Positions 14,739 through 20,891 of a DNA stretch of 20,891 nt are shown one piece after another. The stretch is from an uncultured Salinimicrobium sp. Lineage in GTDB: Bacteria; Bacteroidota; Bacteroidia; Flavobacteriales; Flavobacteriaceae. The stretch covers positions 1 through 20,891 of the forward strand of contig CAMPJY010000026.1 in NCBI GenBank assembly GCA_946887025.1. Reading direction: 5' to 3'. Below the pieces are notes generated by a model that worked only from the letters and a program-made list of their open reading frames with translations, was not told the DNA's origin and made no database searches. A program made the translations under genes and the position numbers. Position 1 is the first letter of the stretch. Every line of letters starts with the position of its first letter.

Positions 14739-14786
14739 TTTCCCGCAGATTTCGCAGATTTACTCGCAGATTATCGCAGATTTTTT
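14739..14786 (-). repeat. AATCTGCGA-type interspersed repeat
   Basis: On the minus strand AATCTGCGA-like units follow one another (AATCTGCGATAATCTGCGAG, then AAATCTGCGAAATCTGCGGG). It fills the gap between the GH30 and GH3 genes, directly next to the heptad tract at 14789. A degenerate copy in the opposite orientation lies at 12278. Confidence 0.65.
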
Positions 14787-14788
14787 TT

Positions 14789-14820
14789 CTTCGGTCTTCG
14801 GACTTCGGACTTCGGACTTC
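14789..14820. repeat. 7-base tandem repeat (CTTCGGW)4
   Basis: CTTCGGT once, then CTTCGGA three times (14789-14816), plus a partial CTTCC. It ends directly against the stop codon of the downstream GH30 gene (stop at 14822-14824). Confidence 0.7.
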
Positions 14821-14821
14821 C

Positions 14822-16234
14822 CTACATTACAAAAGTCCCTACTGCTCCGGCGGGCAGGCTGAAGCTGGTTTTTTTACTTCCGACCTCTACACTTATTTCC
14901 TGCTCTTCTTCCGCGGTGTTTTGTACGATCACCACAATATTGCCTTCAGGAGTTTTATATGCTACGTTAGGAATGTTTTCCGGCAGATTGGAATCCACCC
15001 TTACTGAGCCGGGACGCACGAACTTGGAGGCGTGGGCGATGATGTAATAGGCGGGTTCGCGGGTTACTTTGTCCCCGTCAATGGTGACTGCCCCAAGACA
15101 TCTGTCGCAACCTCCCCTGTCGGTGTGGGGGTCCTGGTTCTCGTCTGCGGCAAGATTCCATTCCAATACGTTGCGGCTCCAGTTACGGGGAGCGCCGATG
15201 ATCAGGTTCTCGATATGCCAGGAGAGCTCCTGTGCGAAATTACCGGGGGCACCTACCCATTGTTCTGTGAAGTAAAGATGTTTGTCTGGATGAGCCTCAT
15301 GCACTTCTGAAAGCGCCCCGATCTCCCCTCCGTATAGGTGAAAAGCTGATCCATCCACGTATTTGGCAGCTTCAGGGTCATCAAGGATGCTGATGGGATA
15401 ATCAGGCCTGTCGGCATTGTGATCGTACAGAATGATCTTGGTGTCTATATTATTTTCCTCGAAAGTAGGTCCAAGATGATTCTTTATGAAATCTGCCTGG
15501 TGCTCGGGCAGCATCAGCAGACTCGGGTTGTTCCCCGGGTGCAGGGGTTCATTCTGAATGGTGATGGCATCAATGCGGATCCCTTCCTCCGCCATGGCTT
15601 CGATATATTTCACGAAATAATTGGCGTACACTGGGTAATATTCCTTCAGCAGACTTCCTCCACGGGTATCCTTGTTATCCTTCATCCATGCAGGCGGGGA
15701 CCAGGGGGAGCCGAGGATCTGGATATCGGGAGTTATCTTCAGGATCTCCTTCAGGACGGGGATCAGGTGCAGGGTGTCATTGGCAAGGCTGAAGTGTTCC
15801 AGCTCCACATCGGTCTGCCCTTCCGGAAGATCGTTATAGGAAAAAGGGGCCTCATCCAGATCGGAAGCGCCGATACTGAGTCGCAGGTAACTTATTCCCA
15901 GGTCATCTTCCCCGGTGCCGAATAGCTCTTCCAGCAGGGCAGTCCTGGCGGTATCGCTCATCTGGTTGATGTGCAGCGCACTTCCCCCGGTGAGGGTATA
16001 ACCAAAACCTACCATTTCCTGATAGGTTTTTGAAGTGTCAACAACTATATCAGCAGCGGCGGAATCCTCCATGGCTTCAGTTACTTCGAGGGCCTGCTTT
16101 TCCAGCAGGGAGGATTTATCAAGGGTGGTGACGTATAGTTGGGCTTCCTGAGAAGTTTCCTGAGTGGCCTGTTTTTTATCCGCACAAGCGAATAGGAGAA
16201 GGCAGAGGGGGTAGAGGAATATTTTTTTCATCAT
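14822..16234 (-). CDS. GH30 family beta-glucanase, predicted lipoprotein (second GH30 of the cluster)
   Basis: The 470-residue product has a lipoprotein signal with lipobox LLFAC (Cys17), then a linker (about 20-65). The GH30 barrel includes GFGYTLTGGSA (76-86), LRLSIGASD (117-125), PWSPPAWMK (177-185), acid/base Glu229 in QNEP and nucleophile Glu324 in YFTEQW. A C-terminal beta domain (about 395-470) ends in GAVGTFVM. GH30 enzymes of this bacterial type act mainly on beta-1,6-glucan linkages, and in marine Flavobacteriaceae a GH30 removes beta-1,6 branches from laminarin. A Cys pair at 376/379 (GGCDRC) is shared with its paralogue at 18067. The lipid anchor implies a surface or periplasm-facing enzyme. 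Exact specificity, exo versus endo and beta-1,6 versus others, is inferred. Confidence 0.9.
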   Translation of the reverse strand: MMKKIFLYPLCLLLFACADKKQATQETSQEAQLYVTTLDKSSLLEKQALEVTEAMEDSAAADIVVDTSKTYQEMVGFGYTLTGGSALHINQMSDTARTALLEELFGTGEDDLGISYLRLSIGASDLDEAPFSYNDLPEGQTDVELEHFSLANDTLHLIPVLKEILKITPDIQILGSPWSPPAWMKDNKDTRGGSLLKEYYPVYANYFVKYIEAMAEEGIRIDAITIQNEPLHPGNNPSLLMLPEHQADFIKNHLGPTFEENNIDTKIILYDHNADRPDYPISILDDPEAAKYVDGSAFHLYGGEIGALSEVHEAHPDKHLYFTEQWVGAPGNFAQELSWHIENLIIGAPRNWSRNVLEWNLAADENQDPHTDRGGCDRCLGAVTIDGDKVTREPAYYIIAHASKFVRPGSVRVDSNLPENIPNVAYKTPEGNIVVIVQNTAEEEQEISVEVGSKKTSFSLPAGAVGTFVM

Positions 16235-16284
16235 TTCAAATTAATATATTCTTGTATTGTCATTTTATCAACTCTGGCGTACGT

Positions 16285-16311
16285 GACACGCGATAAATCG
16301 CGTCTCTACCT
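16285..16311. repeat. GAGACGC palindrome overlapping the GH5 stop codon
   Basis: Arms ACGCGAT (16288-16294) and ATCGCGT (16297-16303) around AA. The right side continues as CTCTACC, as in the consensus GGTAGAGACGC, but the left arm has decayed. The GH5 stop codon (TAG, 16306-16308) and its last sense codon fall inside the repeat's GGTAGAGACGC stretch. Confidence 0.65.
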
Positions 16312-18042
16312 GGAAATTCTTATGCTTTCCAGGTCAAATCCTTCCTGTTTTACAAGGAATTTTATTTTGTTCTCCCCTGCTTCGAGGAAGAGTTCCCCGG
16401 CCTCCTGCCAGCTCCAGGTGGAGGCGGGATTATTGATTTCAAATTCTATGGGATTTCTTTCATTCGCTGTTAAAGACGCCTTGCCTCCTTTTTCAGAAGA
16501 AACCTTTACCTCAACCAGATATTTTCCCGGATCCTTGACCTCCAATGTGTACTGCATCCATTCCCCTGTTTCCAGGTCCCCTACATATACCTCGTCAGCG
16601 CTATTCCTGAAGATATCCACCCCGTCATTGCGATAGGTGCGTCCATTGTTCCAGCCGGTGCGATCGCCCCCGGTGGAGATATAGTAATTTCCGTAGTCAT
16701 TGTCGTGATAGGCGATGCCGAGTCTTCCCATATCGTAATCTGCTGCTTTGATCAGGGCTTCTTCTCCAACCACCACTTTGGTGAAGGGAACAGTCTCGTC
16801 GGAATGTGGTTGTCGGATCATGGCATCCACCACGTCCTTGTGGTAAATGTTGTTTTCGAGTTTGGTATTCTCTGCCAGCTGCATAAAGGCCTCGTAAGCT
16901 TCAGCTGCTGTAGGTTTTTCGCCTTCGCCCTTCCAGTAGTTCAGGATTTTTTGATATCCCGGATTCACAACCACCTCCAGAGGATTGTTAAATCCAAGCT
17001 TTTTCAGGGGCCACCAGCACCAGCCGATGTTGTTATCCTCCATCAGTTCAATGGCATCGGTGAACCAGACATTGGAATTCTCACCCGTTTCCCCAAGCCA
17101 GATTGGTATCTGGTATTTCTCGCGGTATTCCACAAATTTCTGAATGGCTTCCTGCTCGTTGTTATTCCAGTATTTGTGGAAACTCAGCACCATATTGTCA
17201 TCCCAGGGAGGGAGGACCCCATTGTAGTTGTTCCCCCAGCCATTGCCCTCGATGATGACGATGTGGTTCTGGTCCACTTCCCGAATGGCCTGGGTGATCT
17301 CCACCATCAGTTTGCGCAGTGGCTCATTTCCTGTGTCCTCGACCCCGTGTTTGTGTTTTCCCTCCTGAAAGCTCCAGTTGGGCTCGTTGATGATGTCATA
17401 GGCTCCTATCCAGGGTTCATCTTTGTAGCGTTCCGCCAGTTTTTTCCAGAGGGCCACCAGCTTTTGCTGATTGGCTTCTGATTCCCAAAGCGAGGGTTTG
17501 GATGGATCCCGATCAGAAATGTTCAGGTCATGCCCCTGCCCTCCGGGAGCGGCATGCATGTCGAGGATCAGGTACATCCCGTTAGCCTTGCACCAGCTTA
17601 GCAGGGAATCCGTCATCTGAAATCCTTTTTCCAGCCAGGTGTTTTCCCCTGCTACCGGCTCCTGTTCGATTGGTAGCGTGTACAGGTTGTAGTGCATGGG
17701 CAGGCGAATTGAATTGAAGCCCCAGCTTTTCAGGGAATCCACATCAATTTTCCGGGTATGGTTCGCCAGCCAGGCATCGTAGAATTCCTGGGTTTTTTCT
17801 TCTCCCACCAGCTCTTCCACATGTTGTCTGAATACGTATTGCTGCCCCGAAAACGGCACCTTCAACATATAACCCTCCTGCAGCATGTGCCCGCCCAGTC
17901 CTATCCCGCGCAGCAGTACGTTTTCGCCGTTTTTATCGACAATTTTGGTACCCTCGGCACGGAGGAAGTCTGAATTGGTTTTCGCTGCCTGGGGAAGCGC
18001 TAAATGCGTGGTAAGGAGAAGTAATAGAAGAATCTTTTTCAT
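16306..18042 (-). CDS. GH5 family glycosidase with C-terminal CBM6-like module, secreted
   Basis: The 578-residue product has a signal peptide (about 1-20). A GH5 clan-A barrel (about 25-375) carries LRGIGLGGHM (44-53), FNSIRLPMHY (109-118), DMHAAPGG (161-168), acid/base Glu220 in IINEP and nucleophile Glu318 in WLGETGE. A beta-sandwich at about 425-577 looks like CBM6: AADYDMG (433-439), YHD (445-447), YRNDGVDI (470-477), GEWMQYT (493-499). GH5 spans endoglucanases, mannanases, beta-1,3- and beta-1,6-glucanases; I cannot fix the subfamily. Given two GH30s, a GH16 and a GH3 alongside, a beta-1,3/1,6-glucan is the likely substrate. The start lies 24 bases after the upstream GH30 stop, so co-transcription is near certain. 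The stop lies inside an intergenic palindrome. Confidence 0.88.
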   Translation of the reverse strand: MKKILLLLLLTTHLALPQAAKTNSDFLRAEGTKIVDKNGENVLLRGIGLGGHMLQEGYMLKVPFSGQQYVFRQHVEELVGEEKTQEFYDAWLANHTRKIDVDSLKSWGFNSIRLPMHYNLYTLPIEQEPVAGENTWLEKGFQMTDSLLSWCKANGMYLILDMHAAPGGQGHDLNISDRDPSKPSLWESEANQQKLVALWKKLAERYKDEPWIGAYDIINEPNWSFQEGKHKHGVEDTGNEPLRKLMVEITQAIREVDQNHIVIIEGNGWGNNYNGVLPPWDDNMVLSFHKYWNNNEQEAIQKFVEYREKYQIPIWLGETGENSNVWFTDAIELMEDNNIGWCWWPLKKLGFNNPLEVVVNPGYQKILNYWKGEGEKPTAAEAYEAFMQLAENTKLENNIYHKDVVDAMIRQPHSDETVPFTKVVVGEEALIKAADYDMGRLGIAYHDNDYGNYYISTGGDRTGWNNGRTYRNDGVDIFRNSADEVYVGDLETGEWMQYTLEVKDPGKYLVEVKVSSEKGGKASLTANERNPIEFEINNPASTWSWQEAGELFLEAGENKIKFLVKQEGFDLESIRISR

Positions 18043-18066
18043 GCTGCTGTTTTTAAATTCCTGATT

Positions 18067-19503
18067 TTATTCCCAGACAAATGTTCCCACCGCTCCTGCA
18101 CCCAGGCCGGTACTGAACCATTTCCCGTTGTATTCAACATTAAAACTGGCAAAGCTGCCGCCGTCATTCAGCACCAGCAATACCTTCTTCCCTTCGGGCG
18201 TCCTGAAAGCGACATTGTGAAGGTTACCTGTGGTACTGCTTCCAATTCTGATGGAACCGGGAGCAACAAACTTTGAGGCATGGGCTATAATGTAAAATCC
18301 TACGTTCAGATCATAGGAAGAACTGCTTTTCACCGTCACGGCACCTTTACAGGTGGTGCAGCCACCTTCTGTATGAGGCCCGAAGCTCGAATCGTTTGCC
18401 AGGTTCCACTCCAGGGCAGTCTTGCTCCAGTTCCTCATGGACCCAATGATTACATTTTTCAGGTGCCATTTAAGATCCCCTCCGAAATCGCCATTGGATG
18501 CGGTAAACTGTTCAGTAAAGTAAATTCCCTTCTCCGGGAAAGCATTGTGCACCTGGGAAAGGGCTGAAATATCTCCTCCGTAAAGATGGAAAGCCGAACC
18601 GGATATGTATTTATTCGCCTCGGGATCGCTTAGTACCGCAATGGGATATTCAGGTTTATCGGCATTGTGGTCGTAAATGATGATTTTGGTGCTAATCCCT
18701 GCAGCCTGAAAGGCAGGCCCCAGGGACGACTTAATGAATTCCGCCTGCTGGGGTGCCGACATATACATGCTCGGATTGTTTCCGGGGTGCAGGGGTTCGT
18801 TCTGTGGGGTCAGGGCATCAATCGTGATTCCCAGGACTTTCATTTCCTGAATATATTTCACCAGATACTGCGCGTATATATCATAATACTCCGGCTTCAG
18901 ACTTCCGCCTATAGTGGAATTGTTATCCTTCATCCACACCGGGGGAGACCACGGAGTAGCCATGATGTGGATTTCAGGATTGATTTCAAGGATCTCCTGC
19001 AACAGGGGGATCAGGTCTTCCATATCGGGCGCAAGACTAAATTCAGACAGGTCTTCGTCAGTCTGCCCTTCGGGAAGATCATTATAGGAAAAGGTGGAGG
19101 AGGACAGGTCTGAAGCCCCAATACTGAGCCTGAGATAGCTGATGGCTATTCCCTCTTCTCCTTTGCCAAAAAGCTTCTGCAGCAGCTCCTGCTTCTTTGT
19201 AGAACTAAGGGAATTGATCACCTCCGCACTGCCTCCGGTAAGGGTATAACCGAAGCCTTCGACCGTCTGAAAGCTTTCTGAAGGGTTCAGCTTTATGGTA
19301 GAATAGTTGTTGTGGGTATTCCCAAAAATGAGGATATCCGACTGCTCCTGGAACTTCTGCGACTGATCGGCATTGGTGAGGTAAAAAGACACTTCATTTT
19401 CAGCCACAGGGGGTTCAGGTCCCACCGGCGGTTTTCCCCCGCCCGGATCGTCTGTACTACAGCTCAGCAGACTGAGCATTGCTATTAGGATGAGCGCTTT
19501 CAT
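18067..19503 (-). CDS. GH30 family beta-glucanase, predicted lipoprotein (first GH30 of the cluster)
   Basis: I choose the Met at 19503 (478 residues) because it starts a standard lipoprotein signal, MKALILIAMLSLLSC, with Cys15. An in-frame Met 13 codons earlier adds a polar, proline-rich segment that would spoil it. A Gly/Pro linker (about 19-35) leads into the GH30 barrel: GFGYTLTGGSA (83-93), LRLSIGASD (124-132), PWSPPVWMK (184-192), acid/base Glu236 in QNEP and nucleophile Glu331 in YFTEQ. The ending GAVGTFVWE matches the paralogue at 14822, and the Cys pair at 382/385 is also shared. The two GH30s are clearly duplicates that have diverged, and flank the GH5 gene. Beta-1,6-glucan cleavage is expected; the pair may differ in exo/endo mode or chain length. 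Confidence 0.88.
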   Translation of the reverse strand: MKALILIAMLSLLSCSTDDPGGGKPPVGPEPPVAENEVSFYLTNADQSQKFQEQSDILIFGNTHNNYSTIKLNPSESFQTVEGFGYTLTGGSAEVINSLSSTKKQELLQKLFGKGEEGIAISYLRLSIGASDLSSSTFSYNDLPEGQTDEDLSEFSLAPDMEDLIPLLQEILEINPEIHIMATPWSPPVWMKDNNSTIGGSLKPEYYDIYAQYLVKYIQEMKVLGITIDALTPQNEPLHPGNNPSMYMSAPQQAEFIKSSLGPAFQAAGISTKIIIYDHNADKPEYPIAVLSDPEANKYISGSAFHLYGGDISALSQVHNAFPEKGIYFTEQFTASNGDFGGDLKWHLKNVIIGSMRNWSKTALEWNLANDSSFGPHTEGGCTTCKGAVTVKSSSSYDLNVGFYIIAHASKFVAPGSIRIGSSTTGNLHNVAFRTPEGKKVLLVLNDGGSFASFNVEYNGKWFSTGLGAGAVGTFVWE

Positions 19504-19517
19504 ATTTCTTTTCGGAG

Positions 19518-19535
19518 GCTGCCTGAAAGGGCAGC
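19518..19535 (-). promoter_or_regulatory. Leader hairpin before the first GH30 gene
   Basis: Arms GCTGCC (19518-19523) and GGCAGC (19530-19535) around a 6-base loop, 15-32 bases upstream of the chosen start. It could affect translation initiation. It also argues for the later start, because it falls inside the alternative 13-codon extension. Confidence 0.35.
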
Positions 19536-19561
19536 TATTCATCTGTTAACTGCAATTTTTG

Positions 19562-19701
19562 AATTGGCCCGCCTTTTAAGGCGGGTATTATGTTCATCTT
19601 TTTTAAATTGGGCTTTAGCCCAATGCAATCTCTATAGAGTATTGGGCTGAAGCCCTTTGTCAGAAACATCTTAGGCCCCGGACTTAAAAGTCCCGGCAAT
19701 T
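19562..19701. repeat. Composite palindromic element flanked by AATTG/CAATT (copy 2, inverted)
   Basis: Inverted relative to 4629-4718 and longer. Module C has arms 19568-19575/19578-19585 (CCCGCCTT/AAGGCGGG). Module B is ATTGGGCT/AGCCCAAT at 19607-19614/19617-19624. An extra GGGCT/AGCCC hairpin lies at 19644-19655 after the palindrome CTCTATAGAG. Module A (an imperfect CCGGACTT/AAGTCCCGG hairpin) ends in CAATT at 19697-19701. It fills the gap between the GH16 and GH30 genes. One or more hairpins could attenuate transcription there, though no strong U-tract is seen. Confidence 0.7.
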
Positions 19702-19719
19702 AAAAACTACTATGTTTTT

Positions 19720-20808
19720 TTACTGATAAACTCTTACATAATCCACCTCCATGGTTCCTGAATTGAAATCCGGATCAATCTCCCCTCCCAGGGTCCCTCC
19801 AACCGCGATATTCAGGATGAGGAACTGGTTTTTGTTGAAGGGCCAGGTGCTATCGTTTTTTGTGGAGGGGCTGTAGGTATAGTGTACTTCCCCATCTACA
19901 GAAAAAGCAAGTTTGTTTTCATCCCATTCCACTCCATATACATGAAATTCACTTGAAATATTATCAACTTCCGTGGTAGCCACGTTCTGGGTATTCCCAT
20001 GACTGGATGGGGTATGAACGGCAGAAATTACGGTCCCGGGATTGTTCCCCACGTGTTCCATGATATCCATTTCCCCTGAAGCCGGCCAGCCCACACTGCT
20101 GATATTTGATCCCAGCATCCAGATTGCAGGCCAGGTGCCACCTCCCACAGGAAGTTTGGCCCTCACCTCCACTTTTCCGTACGTAAAGTCGAATTTGCCC
20201 AGGGTGATTATCCTTGCCGAAGTATAAGGTGCTCCCTCATAATTCTCCTTTTGCGCCGTGATCTTAAGGACTCCGTCCTCTACTTTTGCATTCTCTAACC
20301 TGTCGGTATAATACTGGACCTCATTATTTCCCCAGCCAGAATTCCCGATCTCAAAACTCCATTTGGAGCTGTCGGGGCTCCCACTGCCATTAAATTCATC
20401 AGCAAACACCAGGGAAGGGTCTACGTAGACTGTAACGGATTTACTGGAAGAAATGAATTTATCAGCCCTGTAGGCAGAGACGTGGATCTGATAGGTATTA
20501 GTCCCCTGCCCCACATAGGTGTAGCTTACCGAATTGGTGGTCGTTTCCTTAACCTCTCCGTTTCCAAAGTTCACTCGATATGAGGTCGCATTCTCGGCAG
20601 AAAAAGAAACATTGACCTTTCCGCTGCCATCTCCATTGGGATTTTCCTGACTTGCTCCCACTATCTCGACATTCATTACCAGATTGGAAAGTTCCTGGGA
20701 AACTTCCTCCCCCCCTTCCCCTGAACTACTGCTGCAATTCAGGAATAAAACAGGTAATAATAGCCAATAGGCTGTCCTAAGCTGATGCTTTAATTTTTTT
20801 AAAATCAT
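19720..20808 (-). CDS. GH16 family endo-beta-1,3-glucanase (laminarinase-like), predicted lipoprotein
   Basis: The 362-residue product has a lipoprotein signal with lipobox VLFLNC (Cys25), then a Ser/Gly/Glu linker. A PKD/Ig-like beta domain follows (about 44-130, including SYTYVGQGTNTYQIHVSAYR). The GH16 jelly roll fills about 132-362: FADEFNG (135-141), WGNNEVQYYT (159-168), the W226PAIW core and the catalytic motif GEMDIMEHVG with Glu246 (nucleophile), Asp248 and Glu251 (acid/base). The ExDxxE spacing places it with bacterial laminarinases (GH16_3-like), which cut internal beta-1,3 bonds in laminarin. The lipid anchor suggests the cell surface, so it would make the initial cuts. It is the first glycosidase of the cluster in transcription order. 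Two hairpins upstream hint at partial termination after a gene beyond the window edge. Confidence 0.93.
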   Translation of the reverse strand: MILKKLKHQLRTAYWLLLPVLFLNCSSSSGEGGEEVSQELSNLVMNVEIVGASQENPNGDGSGKVNVSFSAENATSYRVNFGNGEVKETTTNSVSYTYVGQGTNTYQIHVSAYRADKFISSSKSVTVYVDPSLVFADEFNGSGSPDSSKWSFEIGNSGWGNNEVQYYTDRLENAKVEDGVLKITAQKENYEGAPYTSARIITLGKFDFTYGKVEVRAKLPVGGGTWPAIWMLGSNISSVGWPASGEMDIMEHVGNNPGTVISAVHTPSSHGNTQNVATTEVDNISSEFHVYGVEWDENKLAFSVDGEVHYTYSPSTKNDSTWPFNKNQFLILNIAVGGTLGGEIDPDFNSGTMEVDYVRVYQ

Positions 20809-20823
20809 GATCTGAAATTTTTG

Positions 20824-20871
20824 GGGGATGACCCCATAAAAATATCCAGGGCTTTAAAACCCTGGATATTT
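20824..20871 (-). terminator. Hairpins upstream of the GH16 gene, possible terminator or attenuator
   Basis: A 12-bp stem (20840-20851 with 20860-20871, TTTAAA-type loop) is followed on the minus strand by TTTTTATGGGG. A second small stem, GGGG/CCCC (20824-20827/20832-20835), lies between it and the GH16 start. Minus-strand transcripts arriving from outside the window would meet a hairpin plus short U-run here, as at the end of an upstream gene. Confidence 0.55.
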
Positions 20872-20891
20872 GAGGTATAAAATTATTCAGC

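Noticed and set aside
19504..19542. 13-codon N-terminal extension of the first GH30 gene
   Set aside because: It adds a polar, proline-rich segment before a perfect lipoprotein signal and overlaps a leader hairpin.
12384..20808. Complete polysaccharide utilisation locus
   Set aside because: No SusC, SusD or regulator is present in the window, so only the enzyme part can be supported.

Overview
The window looks like chromosomal DNA of a marine or soil member of the Flavobacteriaceae (Bacteroidota); I cannot name the genus. Supporting signs are a tRNA promoter fitting the Bacteroidota TTTG-N19-TAnnTTTG consensus, the near absence of Shine-Dalgarno sites, lipoprotein-rich envelope genes, CoaX, a GldE-like CNNM/CorC protein, and an operon of secreted beta-glucanases. 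All protein genes except one lie on the minus strand.

Left part (1-8237, read right to left): a housekeeping envelope block of coaX (type III pantothenate kinase), a beta-barrel outer-membrane protein, a periplasmic TPR protein, lptC (LPS export), a tiny two-helix membrane protein, a CNNM/CBS/CorC membrane protein and a PpiD/SurA-type periplasmic peptidyl-prolyl isomerase. ATGA overlaps link coaX to the barrel gene and lptC to the small gene to the CorC-like gene, suggesting translational coupling. A tRNA-Phe(GAA) gene with a clear promoter and terminator diverges from coaX.

Middle part (8430-12383): a lipoprotein GH18 glycosidase, a DUF2200 protein (the only plus-strand protein gene) and a predicted beta-barrel protein. 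These are separated by intergenic DNA crowded with short repeats, including an exact 53-bp inverted pair that brackets the DUF2200 and barrel genes.

Right part (12384-20808): five minus-strand secreted glycosidases in transcription order GH16 (laminarinase-type, lipoprotein), GH30 (lipoprotein), GH5 with a CBM6-like module, a second GH30 (lipoprotein) and GH3. Together they make a coherent set for beta-1,3/1,6-glucan (laminarin-like) breakdown: GH16 cuts the beta-1,3 backbone, GH30 enzymes are expected to act on beta-1,6 linkages, and GH3 releases glucose. No SusC/SusD pair or regulator is inside the window; if this is a polysaccharide utilisation locus, they should lie beyond the right edge, upstream of the GH16 gene.

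The least explained content is intergenic. At least eight families of short palindromes and microsatellite-like repeats sit between genes, often within 20 bases of a stop codon and in fixed orientation to it. Two copies of one family have the form of intrinsic terminators, and one copy supplies the stop codon of the GH5 gene.
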